A stretch of DNA of 64,000 bases from Lachnospiraceae bacterium (GTDB lineage Bacteria; Bacillota; Clostridia; Lachnospirales; Lachnospiraceae). Both the position numbers and the translations under genes were made by a program. Position 1 is the first letter of the stretch. Every line of letters begins with the position of its first letter. The stretch is taken from contig JAFWCK010000031.1 of the NCBI GenBank assembly GCA_017536965.1, positions 21,896 to 85,895 of the forward strand, read 5' to 3'. The notes under the pieces are model-generated. The model had not been told where the DNA came from. It ran no database searches and saw only the letters and a list, made by a program, of their open reading frames with translations. Below, piece by piece: positions 53,370-63,491 of the stretch.

Positions 53370-54212
53370 ATGAGTAGGATCGAACAGATTATTGCTGAAA
53401 TCGAAGACTTTATTGACAGCTGCAAATATCAGCCTCTGTCCAACACGAAAATTATTGTCAACAGGGATGAACTGGATGAGCTGATCGAAGATCTGAAACT
53501 GTCCATTCCGGACGAGATCAAAAAATATCAGCGGATCATTGCCAATCGTGATGCTATCCTTCGGGATGCTCAGGAAAAATCGGACAGCATGATCAAGAGA
53601 GCCAATCAGATGACATCGAACCTGGTATCTGAACACGAGGTCATGCAGCAGGCTTATAAGGAAGCATCCAAGGTCATTGAAGATGCAACCAATCAGGCAG
53701 GCCGGATCCTGGATAAGGCAACGGCAGAAGCCAATGAGCTGAAGAGAGCAGCTATGCAGTATACAGATAGTTCTCTGGCTGATATTCAGGATATCCTTTC
53801 TGAGGCCATCGAGAATCTGACAGTCAAGAATGATGCGATCATCCGTTCCCTGGAATCTTCTCTGGATGTGACAACACAGAACCGGAAAGAGCTGCATGCA
53901 TCACCGATGCCGGAAGCATCCTATGCTGCACGGAAAGAAGCAGAAGCTGCTTACGAGTTATATGATGAAAAAGCTCCTGCAGATGATAAGGCACTGGATG
54001 ACTACGCTGATGATGACTTTGCAGAGTACGAGGATGACTACGATGATTTTGAGGACTTCTCTGAGCCAGCTGCTCCGGAGTTTGAGGAACCGGTCTTCGG
54101 AAAGCATAATCCATCGAAATACAATGGTGCTGATGAGGAGGATGAAGGTTTTGTGGACGGCAATGTAGAAGAGATCACCAACTTCAACTTGGACATCAGC
54201 GATTTTAAATAA
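53370..54212 (+). CDS. Coiled-coil protein with acidic C-terminus, unknown function
   Basis: 280 residues. The N-terminal 165 residues are predicted helical coiled-coil (IIAEIEDFIDSCKYQPLS, then heptad-like stretches such as AQEKSDSMIKRANQM). The C-terminal part from about 195 is very acidic and aromatic. No signal or membrane segment. Proteins of this type are often found after coaD in Lachnospiraceae and get names such as ATPase or DivIVA-like, but I see no catalytic motif. GGAG precedes the ATG; a terminator follows. Confidence 0.8.
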   Translation: MSRIEQIIAEIEDFIDSCKYQPLSNTKIIVNRDELDELIEDLKLSIPDEIKKYQRIIANRDAILRDAQEKSDSMIKRANQMTSNLVSEHEVMQQAYKEASKVIEDATNQAGRILDKATAEANELKRAAMQYTDSSLADIQDILSEAIENLTVKNDAIIRSLESSLDVTTQNRKELHASPMPEASYAARKEAEAAYELYDEKAPADDKALDDYADDDFAEYEDDYDDFEDFSEPAAPEFEEPVFGKHNPSKYNGADEEDEGFVDGNVEEITNFNLDISDFK

Positions 54213-54218
54213 ACACTT

Positions 54219-54246
54219 AACGCCAGGTTCACCGCCTGGCGTTTTT
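54219..54246 (+). terminator. Intrinsic terminator of the scpA-to-coiled-coil gene run
   Basis: AACGCCAGG and CCTGGCGTT pair around TTCACCG, followed by TTTT. Confidence 0.85.
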
Positions 54247-54252
54247 AAACTG

Positions 54253-54296
54253 CCCCCGACCGAAGGCTCGGGGAATCCGAGCGGCTTGGAACGGTT
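54253..54296 (-). other. Element related to 5170-5212
   Basis: On the minus strand this reads AACCGTTCCAAGCCGC, then a CCCCGA/TCGGGG hairpin. At 5170 the plus strand has AACCGCTCAAAGCCGC followed by a CCCCGAC/GTCGGGG hairpin of like size with a different loop. It lies between a terminator and the yycJ start. Two copies in opposite genetic settings suggest a small dispersed structured element; I do not recognise it. Confidence 0.45.
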
Positions 54297-54304
54297 AAAA
54301 ACAC

Positions 54305-55102
54305 ATGAGATTTTTGAATATTGCCAGCGGAAGCAGCGGCAATGCGACTTATATCGGAACTGAGGACACCCATATCCTGATCGATGCAGGGATCAGCCGG
54401 AAACGGATCAACGAGGGACTGGCAAAAGCAGATGTTACCCTGAACGATCTGGATGCGATCCTGATCACGCATGAGCATATTGATCATATTTCTGCACTGG
54501 GTGTTTTGGAACGGACCCATCCGGTACCGATCTATGCGACACGCGGTACCATAGAAGGGATCTTATCCTGTCCGATGTTAGGCGATTACCCGAAGGATCT
54601 GTTTGTAGAGATCGATCCGGATGTTCCGTTTACGGTAGGGGATGTTTCTCTGCAGGCATTTTCCATTTCACATGATGCGGCCGATCCTGTCTGCTACCGG
54701 TTTGAAAGCGGCGGAAGGAAAGGCGCCATTGTGACTGATCTGGGAATGTATGATTCCGATCTCGCAGACCGCCTGCTGGGTCTTGACCTCTTAATGCTGG
54801 AGGCCAACCACGATAAGCGTATGCTGGAGGTGGGACCGTATCCGTATCCGCTGAAACGACGGATCATGGGAGAGCGGGGACATCTTTCCAATGAGGATGC
54901 CGGGGGATTCCTTTCACGCATCCTTCATGATAAAATGAATCAGATCTTATTAGGTCATCTGAGCAGGGAAAACAATACACGGGAGCTGGCGCTGCTTTCT
55001 GTTATGACAGAGATCGACGGTGCGGATGTTCCGTATCGGGGGAACGATTTTCCAATCATTACAGCAAGACACGATCAGTCCACAGAGGTATTTGAGGTAT
55101 AA
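54305..55102 (+). CDS. yycJ: Metallo-beta-lactamase-fold hydrolase of the YycJ/WalJ type
   Basis: 265 residues. FLNIASGSSGNATYIGT at the start and the metal motif THEHIDHISALGVL are diagnostic; further ligands lie in SHDAADP, VTDLGMY and GHLSRENNTRELA. YycJ proteins are cytoplasmic nucleases linked to DNA repair or to wall control where they sit with WalKR; walKR is not present here. The ribosome site is weak. tmcAL follows 3 bp later. Confidence 0.9.
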   Translation: MRFLNIASGSSGNATYIGTEDTHILIDAGISRKRINEGLAKADVTLNDLDAILITHEHIDHISALGVLERTHPVPIYATRGTIEGILSCPMLGDYPKDLFVEIDPDVPFTVGDVSLQAFSISHDAADPVCYRFESGGRKGAIVTDLGMYDSDLADRLLGLDLLMLEANHDKRMLEVGPYPYPLKRRIMGERGHLSNEDAGGFLSRILHDKMNQILLGHLSRENNTRELALLSVMTEIDGADVPYRGNDFPIITARHDQSTEVFEV

Positions 55103-55105
55103 AGA

Positions 55106-56389
55106 ATGAAAATTACAGGAATCATCGCAGAATATAATCCGTTTCATAATGGGCATGAATATCATCTGCAGCAGACACGGGAACGCTTAAGGAGCGATTA
55201 CATTGTTGTCGTGATGAGCGGCAACTATGTGCAGCGCGGAGCACCGACGATCATTGATAAATACAGCCGTGCGGAGATGGCGCTGAAGGCAGGTGCTGAC
55301 CTGGTTTTAGAACTTCCGACCTGTTTTGCAACAGCCAGCGCGGAATACTATGCATACGGCGGCGTGGCGATCCTGGATAAACTGCATATAGTAGATGATC
55401 TTTGCTTTGGCACAGAGAGTCTGGATTCTGTAGATGTCAGCGGAGGCAATGAAGGCATCAAAGTTGCAGTGCAGAATATTACCGGACAGTTCGGTAAGAT
55501 CGCAGATCTTCTGGTGGATGAGCCGGAAGAGTTTAAGAATATTTTAAGGACCGGTCTGAAGGAAGGTCTTTCTCATGCGGCAGCCCGCAGCAAAGCCGTT
55601 GGCGAGATTCTGGGCGAAGAATATGTTACGGTCATGGAGACTTCCAATAATATCCTTGGCGTAGAGTATATGAAGGCACTGCGCAAACTGGAGAGCAAGA
55701 TCCAGCCGGCGCCTATCGCCAGACGTCTGAACGCGCACAACGATATGTCCATCATGGAAGGGTTCTCCTCTGCAACGGCGATCCGGAATGCCATTTATAA
55801 CAAGTATGATATGAATGCGCTTTCTTCTACGATCCCGCAGTATTCGCTGGATATCCTGATGGACCGCTACCTGGACAGCTTCCCGATCTTCCGGGATGAT
55901 TTCTCTCTGATCCTGGGGAGCGAACTGCTGAAAGCGAAAGAAACGACGGATCTGACCAAATACTTTGGTATTTCCGAGGATCTGGCAAATCGTATTCTGA
56001 ATCTGAAAAATGATTTCCAGACTTTCATTCAGTTCCGTGAGGATCTGGCAACAAAGAGCATTACAAATGCGACGGTCAGCCGTGCGCTGATGCACATCGT
56101 GCTGGGCATAACGGATGAGGACATGCGCCAGCTCTATGATGCCGATGCCATCAAACATGTACAGGTGCTGGGCTTTAGAAAAGATTCCGAAGAGATCTTT
56201 GGTGAGATCAAACGCAATTCTGATATTCAGCTGGTTTCTAAACTGGCGGATGTCATGCGCGGCGGCGGACAGAAGGATAAGATGCTTCTGCAGAATGTCA
56301 ATGCAGACGAAATGTACCGCATGGTTGCCATGAATAAATACAAATCCAACCTGAAGAATCCTTATACACAGGAGATCGTGATCGTTTAA
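55106..56389 (+). CDS. tmcAL: tRNA(Met) cytidine acetate ligase TmcAL
   Basis: 427 residues, formerly YlbM. The nucleotidyltransferase motif IIAEYNPFHNGHEYHL opens the protein; MSGNYVQRGAPTIIDKYSRAE and FGTES are typical. The enzyme activates acetate with ATP and forms N4-acetylcytidine at the wobble position of elongator tRNA-Met. GAGG lies eight bases before the ATG. Acetate made by the Pta-AckA enzymes 2 kb downstream is its substrate, though the link is only one of place. Confidence 0.93.
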   Translation: MKITGIIAEYNPFHNGHEYHLQQTRERLRSDYIVVVMSGNYVQRGAPTIIDKYSRAEMALKAGADLVLELPTCFATASAEYYAYGGVAILDKLHIVDDLCFGTESLDSVDVSGGNEGIKVAVQNITGQFGKIADLLVDEPEEFKNILRTGLKEGLSHAAARSKAVGEILGEEYVTVMETSNNILGVEYMKALRKLESKIQPAPIARRLNAHNDMSIMEGFSSATAIRNAIYNKYDMNALSSTIPQYSLDILMDRYLDSFPIFRDDFSLILGSELLKAKETTDLTKYFGISEDLANRILNLKNDFQTFIQFREDLATKSITNATVSRALMHIVLGITDEDMRQLYDADAIKHVQVLGFRKDSEEIFGEIKRNSDIQLVSKLADVMRGGGQKDKMLLQNVNADEMYRMVAMNKYKSNLKNPYTQEIVIV

Positions 56390-56440
56390 TTGATGCTTGC
56401 CGCCTGGCGAGGCATATAGGTGCTTATTTGAGGGGATATT

Positions 56441-56740
56441 ATGAAAAAGAGAAATAGAAAACTGATCGCGGGAACAGCGATGGTCGCAACGGCAGCGGCT
56501 CTTACTGCATGCGGCTTAAACCCGACTGTGTACGGACCTCCGCCGGCCCCGGAGACAGAATCATCAATTGATGATATCAATATCGGTCCGGAGGAGGATG
56601 TCTACGGACCACCGGAGTTCTTTGGAGAAACAGAGGCAGACGATCTGGAACCGGAGCAGGGTGTGTACGGACCTCCGCCGGCGATCAATGAGCCGGTATA
56701 TGGACCGCCGAATGAAGATCAGTCCCCGGTTCAGCCGTAA
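56441..56740 (+). CDS. Small lipoprotein with four VYGPP repeats, probable partner of the next radical SAM enzyme
   Basis: 99 residues. A signal peptide ends in the lipobox LTAC, Cys at about 24. The mature part is acidic and Pro-rich and carries VYGPP four times: TVYGPPPAPE, DVYGPPEFFG, GVYGPPPAIN and PVYGPPNEDQ, evenly spread over some 65 residues. Apart from this it has no fold that I recognise. It starts behind GAGGGG and ends eight bases before a radical SAM/SPASM gene. Repeated short motifs next to such an enzyme suggest a substrate for peptide modification, with Tyr or its neighbours as targets. This is an inference. Confidence 0.85.
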   Translation: MKKRNRKLIAGTAMVATAAALTACGLNPTVYGPPPAPETESSIDDINIGPEEDVYGPPEFFGETEADDLEPEQGVYGPPPAINEPVYGPPNEDQSPVQP

Positions 56741-56748
56741 GTTGTTTT

Positions 56749-57846
56749 ATGATGCAGACAGATCTGGAAAAACTTTATCAATTTAAGAAAAAAGAATTAA
56801 AACTGCTTTCTGATTACAGAAAGCAGCTTTATTCTCGTCCGCTTTTAAGGCATTTCTTTCTGGAGCTGACACTGCGGTGCAATGAACGCTGTCTTCACTG
56901 CGGAAGCAGCTGCGGAGATGTGCCATCGGAAGAACTGTCTCTTGCACAGTATCAGGACATCCTGGATCAGGTAGCAGAGGATTTTGATGTCTCTACATTT
57001 ATGCTTTGCATTACCGGCGGAGAGCCGCTTCTGCGGAAAGACTTTTTTGATATTCTGGGCTATGCAAATGATAAGGGATACATATGGGGAATGACCAGCA
57101 ACGGTACGCTGATCACACCGGAAGTGGCGCACAAGCTTCGCCTTGCCGGAATGAAAACGATCTCTGTCAGTATTGACGGGCTTCAGTCATCGCACGATGC
57201 ATTCCGGCAGACTCCTGGCGGTTACAGGAAAGCGATGGAAGGAATCCAGAACCTGATCGATGAAGGCGGATTTTCCCATATTCAGGTCACCAGTGTTATG
57301 AATCATTCCAATATGCATGAACTGGATGATCTTTATGAGATCTTCTGCGATATGGATATCGATTCCTGGCGTGTCATCGGCATCGAACCGATGGGAAGGG
57401 CCTTATCACATCCGGAGTTTTTGCTGACGCCGGAAGATCAGGAGAGGCTCTTTGATTTTATCCGGGAAAAGAGAATGGAGAATATGCCTGTGACGTATGG
57501 CTGCAGCCATTATCTCGGGCTGAAATATGAAAAAGAGGTAAGGGATCATTACTTTACCTGCAACGCCGGCATCTATACGGCCAGCATCCTTTGCAACGGC
57601 GATATCGTTGCCTGCCTGGATATTGAACGGCGGCCGGAACTAGTCCAGGGGAATATCCTGAAGGACCGTTTTAAAGATGTCTGGGAAAACAAGTTTGCCT
57701 TCTACCGGAAGGGATTAGATACACAGTGTGCTTTCTGTGCAGATTGTGATGTGAAAGAATTCTGTGCAGGTGGTGCTCATCACAGTTTTGATTATGACCG
57801 TAATGAGCAGCGCATCTGCTTTCGTGATCAGGCATTCTTTGTCTGA
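56749..57846 (+). CDS. Radical SAM/SPASM enzyme, probable peptide maturase
   Basis: 365 residues. The radical SAM motif LRCNERCLHC (CxxxCxxC) is near residue 43, with ITGGEPLLR after it. The C-terminus has a SPASM domain: Cys in HYFTCNAGIY, SILCNGDIVACLD, then CAFCADCDVKEFCAGGAH and a last Cys near RICF, enough for two further [4Fe-4S] clusters. SPASM enzymes usually modify peptides or proteins. No clear ribosome site is seen (ATGATG at 56749), so translation may depend on the lipoprotein gene 8 bp upstream. It converges with and overlaps the nudix gene by 19 bp. Confidence 0.92.
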   Translation: MMQTDLEKLYQFKKKELKLLSDYRKQLYSRPLLRHFFLELTLRCNERCLHCGSSCGDVPSEELSLAQYQDILDQVAEDFDVSTFMLCITGGEPLLRKDFFDILGYANDKGYIWGMTSNGTLITPEVAHKLRLAGMKTISVSIDGLQSSHDAFRQTPGGYRKAMEGIQNLIDEGGFSHIQVTSVMNHSNMHELDDLYEIFCDMDIDSWRVIGIEPMGRALSHPEFLLTPEDQERLFDFIREKRMENMPVTYGCSHYLGLKYEKEVRDHYFTCNAGIYTASILCNGDIVACLDIERRPELVQGNILKDRFKDVWENKFAFYRKGLDTQCAFCADCDVKEFCAGGAHHSFDYDRNEQRICFRDQAFFV

Positions 57847-58406
57847 AATGATTGATGATCCTTCAGATACCGACTGGCTTTTAAAACTGCGGCAATCGTC
57901 TTGCCGTCATCAATGGTGCCATCCATGATCTCTTTGATCACTTCTTCCATTGGCATTTCTTTGATATTCAGAAACTCATCCTGGTCCAAATGGCGCTCCC
58001 CCTTATGGAGGCCTGTGGCCAGATACATCGTAATGCGTTCTGTGGAGTATGCAGCAGCAGGGCAGAAGTCACCAAGGCTCACCCAGTGATCGGCCGTGAT
58101 GCCGGTCTCTTCTAACAATTCCCGTTTGGCTGCATCCAGCCGGTCTTCTTCCAGAGAGTCCAGTTTGCCGGCCGGAATTTCTGTAATGACGCGGTTTAAC
58201 GGATAGCGGAACTGGCGCTCCATAATAATGTTTCCATCCTCTGTCAGCGGGACAATGCAGACAGCACCCCAATGCTTAAAGAGCTCTCTTGTCACTTCAT
58301 TGCCATTCGGCAGCCGGACGACATCGCGGAAGATATGCAGCAGGCGCCCATGGAAGATCTCCTCCGAGCTTACCATAGTTTCAAACAGTTCGTCTTTTTC
58401 ACTCAT
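57828..58406 (-). CDS. NUDIX hydrolase, ADP-ribose pyrophosphatase type
   Basis: 192 residues. The nudix box runs from GKLDSLEE to RELLEETGI, with one residue more than the classical Gx5E spacing. The fold before it (HGRLLHIFRDVVRLPNG, ERQFRYPLNR, EIPAGKLD) is that of NudF-like ADP-ribose pyrophosphatases, which split ADP-ribose to AMP and ribose 5-phosphate. It is transcribed against the radical SAM gene and the two ends overlap. Confidence 0.92.
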   Translation of the reverse strand: MSEKDELFETMVSSEEIFHGRLLHIFRDVVRLPNGNEVTRELFKHWGAVCIVPLTEDGNIIMERQFRYPLNRVITEIPAGKLDSLEEDRLDAAKRELLEETGITADHWVSLGDFCPAAAYSTERITMYLATGLHKGERHLDQDEFLNIKEMPMEEVIKEIMDGTIDDGKTIAAVLKASRYLKDHQSFQTKNA

Positions 58407-58507
58407 ATTTTTGCCCCTTTGTCTTATTGTTTTCCTCTATTATATCGTTCCTCCCTGCAATTTGGCATATTGTTTTAAAAAAAATGCTGATTTTTGGTAA
58501 TTATTTC

Positions 58508-58535
58508 TTGTAATTCGAAGGTGAAGGCTTATAAT
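58508..58535 (+). promoter_or_regulatory. Promoter of pta
   Basis: TTGTAA (58508-58513), 16 bp, TATAAT (58530-58535), about 50 bp ahead of the pta ATG. Confidence 0.65.
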
Positions 58536-58583
58536 GTCATAGGTTGGATTTTAATGGCCAAAAGGCCGAAAACGGAGGATGAA

Positions 58584-59585
58584 ATGAGTTTTATTGAGAA
58601 AATGTACGAGCAGGCGAGAGCTGATAAAAAGACGATCGTTCTGCCGGAACCAATGGACAAGAGAACATTTGAAGCAGCAGAAAAGATCTTAAAACTGGGT
58701 ATCGCAAATCTGGTGATCATCGGTACGCCGGAAGAGATCGAAAAGAATGGGGCAGGGTTTGACCTGACCGGCGCAAAGATCGTTGATCCGTTCAATGATC
58801 CGAATAAACAGAAATATATTGATAAGTTTGTCGAGCTGCGCGGCGCAAAGGGCGTTACACCGGAGAGCGCAAAAGAGACGATGGAGAAGGATTATATGTA
58901 TTACGCTTGCCTGATGTGCAAATGCGGTGATGCTGACGGCGCTGTCAGCGGTGCATGCCACTCCACCGGCAATACGATCCGTCCGGCACTGCAGCTGTTA
59001 AAGACAAAACCGGGCATCAGCGGCGTTTCTGGATTCTTTGTAATGGAAGTGCCTGATTGCGAGCTGGGCGAGAACGGCTTATTCGTTTTTGCTGACTGCG
59101 CAGTCAACCCGGACAATGATGAAGATAAAATGGCTGAAACTGCTGGCCTTTCTGCAGAGAGCTTTGAGTCCTTCTGCGGTGCAAAGGCTAAGGTTGCACT
59201 GCTTAGCTTTTCTACAAAGGGAAGTGCAAGCCATGACCGTGTGACCATGGTGCAGAACGCTACCGCAAAAGCAAAAGAACGCTTCCCGCAGTATGAGATC
59301 GACGGCGAGCTTCAGCTGGATGCCGCTCTGGTTGCTGAGGTTGGCGAACTGAAGGCTCCGGAATCGACGGTTGCAGGTCATGCTAATACACTGGTATTCC
59401 CGGATCTGGAATCCGGAAACATCGGCTACAAGCTGGTGCAGAGACTGGCTAAGGCAAATGCTTACGGCCCGATCCTGCAGGGACTTTCCATGCCGGTCAA
59501 CGATTTAAGCCGTGGCTGCTATGCGGATGACATCGTAGGCACAGTTGCTATTACTGCGGTTCAGGCACAGCGCGCAGGAAAGTAA
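58584..59585 (+). CDS. pta: Phosphate acetyltransferase
   Basis: 333 residues, short class I Pta without extra N-terminal domains. It converts acetyl-CoA and phosphate to acetyl phosphate. KKTIVLPEPMDKRTFEAA at the start, SGACHSTGNTIRPALQ and the C-terminal GPILQGLSMPVNDLSRG are typical. The ATG at 58584 has GGAGG five bases upstream; a frame open further upstream (58494) is not needed. ackA follows after 139 bp. Confidence 0.95.
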   Translation: MSFIEKMYEQARADKKTIVLPEPMDKRTFEAAEKILKLGIANLVIIGTPEEIEKNGAGFDLTGAKIVDPFNDPNKQKYIDKFVELRGAKGVTPESAKETMEKDYMYYACLMCKCGDADGAVSGACHSTGNTIRPALQLLKTKPGISGVSGFFVMEVPDCELGENGLFVFADCAVNPDNDEDKMAETAGLSAESFESFCGAKAKVALLSFSTKGSASHDRVTMVQNATAKAKERFPQYEIDGELQLDAALVAEVGELKAPESTVAGHANTLVFPDLESGNIGYKLVQRLAKANAYGPILQGLSMPVNDLSRGCYADDIVGTVAITAVQAQRAGK

Positions 59586-59724
59586 TTCTTTGATGTGCAG
59601 CGTGCCTGCGTGATCTGTGTTATGGGAATGCACGCTGGCGCGAAGCAAGATTTGTGAAGGACGCCCCTTGCGGGCGAGGTGAGAATAGAGCCGGACATCC
59701 GGCCAAACAGAATGGAGATTAAGA
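59586..59724 (+). promoter_or_regulatory. Hairpin-rich gap between pta and ackA
   Basis: Three stem-loops follow one another: CAGCGTGC/GCACGCTG (59598-59637), CGCCC/GGGCG (59662-59676) and GCCGGA/TCCGGC (59690-59703). None has a T run. They could adjust the relative yield of the two enzymes or the stability of the shared transcript. The ribosome site of ackA (GGAG) follows the last one. Confidence 0.5.
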
Positions 59725-60918
59725 ATGAAAATTTTAGTAATTAACTGCGGAAGTTCCTCTTTAAAATATCAGCTGATCGATTCCGATACGGAAGCAGTTC
59801 TGGCTAAGGGACTTTGCGAAAGAATCGGCATTGACGGAATGTTCACGTATCAGAAAGCTGGCTGTGATAAGAAAGTATCCCAGATAGACCAGCCGGATCA
59901 CAAGAAGAGCGTTTCTTTAGTTCTGGAAGCTCTGACAGATCCTGAGAATGGTGTTGTGAAAGATCTTTCCGAGATCGGTGCTGTCGGCCACAGAGTCGTG
60001 CACGGCGGAGAAGCTTTTGAGGAGTCCGCTATCATCACAGATGAAATGATGAAGGCTGTGGAAGCATGCAATGATCTTGCACCGCTTCACAATCCGGCTA
60101 ATATCATCGGCATCAACGCCTGCAAGGAACTGATGCCAAATGTTCCGCAGGTTGCAGTTTTTGATACGGCTTTCCATCAGACGATGCCGAAGGAAGCCTT
60201 CATTTATGGTATTCCTTATGAGTACTATACAAAATATAAGATCCGTAAGTACGGATTCCACGGAACCAGCCACGCTTATGTTTCTCAGAGAACAGCTGAG
60301 ATCCTGGGTCTGGATTACAAAAAGGCTAAGATCATCGTCTGCCACCTTGGAAACGGCGCTTCCATCTGTGCAGTTGACGGCGGCAAATCCGTTGAGACTT
60401 CCATGGGTCTGACTCCTCTGATGGGTCTGATCATGGGTACCCGTTCCGGCGAGATCGACCCGGGCGTTATGGAGTATCTTGCAAAGAAAGAAAACCTGGA
60501 TCTGGAAGGTGTCATGAACATTCTGAACAAGAGATCTGGTGTGCTGGGTCTGTCCGGTCTGTCTTCTGACTTCCGTGATATTGACAGCGCTATCGAAGAT
60601 GGCAATGAGCAGGCTAAGGTTGCAAAAGATGCATTCGTTCACCGTGTTGTGAATTACATCGGCGCTTACATTGCAGTCATGAACGGCGTGGATGCGATCG
60701 CATTTACAGCTGGTGTTGGCGAGAATGATCCGGATATGCGTAAAGATGTTATGGAGCATTTCGCTTACATTGGAGCAAAGGTTGATGAAGAACTGAACAA
60801 ATGCCGCGGCGTGGAGCGTGTGATCTCTACTGATGATTCCGCAGTGAAGGTTCTGGTTGTTCCGACAAACGAAGAGCTGATGATCGCCCGCGATACGGAA
60901 AGACTGGTTTTAAAATAG
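59725..60918 (+). CDS. ackA: Acetate kinase
   Basis: 397 residues. It forms acetate and ATP from acetyl phosphate in the cytoplasm. [16 protein letters not shown] at the start, [26 protein letters not shown], and [17 protein letters not shown] are family signatures with the catalytic residues. With Pta it provides ATP by substrate-level phosphorylation from the acetyl-CoA that PFOR makes. Confidence 0.97.
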   Translation: MKILVINCGSSSLKYQLIDSDTEAVLAKGLCERIGIDGMFTYQKAGCDKKVSQIDQPDHKKSVSLVLEALTDPENGVVKDLSEIGAVGHRVVHGGEAFEESAIITDEMMKAVEACNDLAPLHNPANIIGINACKELMPNVPQVAVFDTAFHQTMPKEAFIYGIPYEYYTKYKIRKYGFHGTSHAYVSQRTAEILGLDYKKAKIIVCHLGNGASICAVDGGKSVETSMGLTPLMGLIMGTRSGEIDPGVMEYLAKKENLDLEGVMNILNKRSGVLGLSGLSSDFRDIDSAIEDGNEQAKVAKDAFVHRVVNYIGAYIAVMNGVDAIAFTAGVGENDPDMRKDVMEHFAYIGAKVDEELNKCRGVERVISTDDSAVKVLVVPTNEELMIARDTERLVLK

Positions 60919-60921
60919 TCG

Positions 60922-60950
60922 TTGACAAAGCGCTTCGCAGTGAGTATAAT
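60922..60950 (+). promoter_or_regulatory. Consensus promoter of rpmF
   Basis: TTGACA (60922-60927), exactly 17 bp, TATAAT (60945-60950): a full sigma-A consensus, the strongest in the window. It begins four bases after the ackA stop. Confidence 0.95.
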
Positions 60951-61003
60951 GCCAAAGTACGGCTTTTGCGCCGCTGATTCTGATGTTAAGGGAGGTGTAC
61001 GAA

Positions 61004-61189
61004 ATGAGTATTTGCCCAAAAAATAAAACTTCTAAAGCCAGAAGAGATAAGAGAAGAGCAAACTGGAAAATGAGTGTTCCGAGTCTTGCAAAGTGCTCCA
61101 CATGTGGAGAGCTTGTTATGCCGCACAGAGTTTGCAAAAACTGTGGTTCTTACAACAAGCGTACGATCATTGCACAGGAAGAAGCTTAA
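61004..61189 (+). CDS. rpmF: 50S ribosomal protein L32
   Basis: 61 residues. The basic start MSICPKNKTSKARRDKRRA and a zinc ribbon with CSTC and CKNC are typical. GGGAGG lies upstream of the ATG at 61004; an ATG at 60983 would add seven residues not found in the family. In many Firmicutes rpmF is followed by plsX; here plsX comes 2.4 kb later, after a repeat array and gdhA. DUF177/YceD, its common partner upstream, is absent. Confidence 0.97.
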   Translation: MSICPKNKTSKARRDKRRANWKMSVPSLAKCSTCGELVMPHRVCKNCGSYNKRTIIAQEEA

Positions 61190-61227
61190 TCTTTTCTTTT
61201 CATTGATTTAGTTATTTATGTTTATTG

Positions 61228-61260
61228 ACTGCCGCATCCTTGTGATGCGGCAGTTTTTTG
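61228..61260 (+). terminator. Intrinsic terminator of rpmF
   Basis: ACTGCCGCATC and GATGCGGCAGT pair around a short loop, followed by six T. Confidence 0.92.
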
Positions 61261-61306
61261 CTGATTGCTGGAATGAGGGATTTTTTGACTGTGAAGATGT
61301 ATAAAA

Positions 61307-61763
61307 GTGACCCGGATTTAGTTGTTGCTTGTACGGGTCACTTTTTTTAAGCCGAAGCGTGACCCAGAGGAGCGAAGATGCTCATTGGGTCACGCTTTTT
61401 ACGTGGCGCTGGTGACCTGATTCGAAGTGGGACTTATTTAGGTCACGCGTTTTTGCTGTTTTGCGTGACCTGATCTCTGGCACCCTTTATATGGGTCACG
61501 TGTTTTCGGCTTTTCCAGTGACCTGATATGCGGGAGCCGGAAAATGGGTCACTCATTTTTACCGTTTTGAGTGACCTACTATGCAGGTCCCGGAAAATGG
61601 GTCACTGCCAGGCATCATTTTGAGTGACCCGGAGGAGCGAAGCTGCTCACTGGGTCACTTTTTTTCGTGACGCTGGTGACCTGATTCGAAGAGGGCCTTA
61701 TTTGGGTCACGCTTTTTACGTGATTCCGGTGACCTGAATGCCAGGTATTACTAAATGGGTCAC
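61307..61763. repeat. Nine-copy array of 35 bp GTGACC...GGTCAC units, about 53 bp period
   Basis: Units start at 61307, 61359, 61412, 61465, 61518, 61571, 61624, 61676 and 61729; steps are 52 or 53 bp. Each unit is exactly 35 bp: GTGACC, 23 mostly variable bases, GGTCAC. Units 2 and 7 share a GGAGCGAAG interior with its own pairing (GAGC/GCTC) and units 3 and 8 share TGATTCGAAG. Spacers are 17-18 bp and mostly hold TTTTT or TTTT. No gene is seen in 61190-61918. Confidence 0.95.
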
Positions 61764-61785
61764 CAGATCTCCTCTCGGAACGAAT

Positions 61786-61818
61786 AAAAAAGGCAACTTC
61801 GAGTGAAGCTGCCTTTTG
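61786..61818 (-). terminator. Intrinsic terminator of gdhA
   Basis: On the minus strand AAAGGCAGCTT and AAGTTGCCTTT pair (one G-T) around CACTCG, followed by TTT and ATT. It lies between gdhA and the end of the repeat array. Confidence 0.75.
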
Positions 61819-61918
61819 GTGTCTGATTGTGGCGGTGCGGCCGTAAAAGTTGCGGCGGTGTTGCCGTGAAGCTGTGGCAACAGCCGTGAAGCTGAAGCTG
61901 ACTGCCTTATGTTTTGTT

Positions 61919-63283
<1,365 letters not shown>

Positions 63284-63359
63284 TCATTCGATTTTTGTTT
63301 TACCGCTAAGAAGTTGTAGTCGCGGAAACGGCATCGGGAAGAGGCCGGAACCGCTGATG

Positions 63360-63381
63360 CTTTATCACATTAAAGCGATAA
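63360..63381. promoter_or_regulatory. Inverted repeat downstream of the gdhA promoter
   Basis: TTTATC and GATAAA with ten bases between, in the gdhA leader close to the expected transcription start. Possible operator; the binding protein is unknown. Confidence 0.4.
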
Positions 63382-63393
63382 AATAATGATAGA

Positions 63394-63422
63394 ATTATAT
63401 AACAAGAAGCCATCTCTTTCAA
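63394..63422 (-). promoter_or_regulatory. Promoter of gdhA
   Basis: On the minus strand TTGAAA (63422-63417), 17 bp, TATAAT (63399-63394). Confidence 0.85.
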
Positions 63423-63433
63423 GTAAAAATCTC

Positions 63434-63455
63434 AGGCCGATTTTGGCCTTTTTTT
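63434..63455 (+). terminator. Short terminator-like hairpin between gdhA and plsX
   Basis: AGGCC and GGCCT pair around GATTTT, followed by seven T on the plus strand. No plus-strand gene ends nearby; it may stop stray transcription before plsX. Confidence 0.55.
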
Positions 63456-63491
63456 ATGTATTTTTCACATCGGAGATGCACTGGATTTCAC

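Noticed and set aside
61307..61763. A CRISPR array with regular spacing
   Set aside because: The constant parts are only six-base arms in inverted orientation and the interior is not a contiguous repeat; no cas genes are near.
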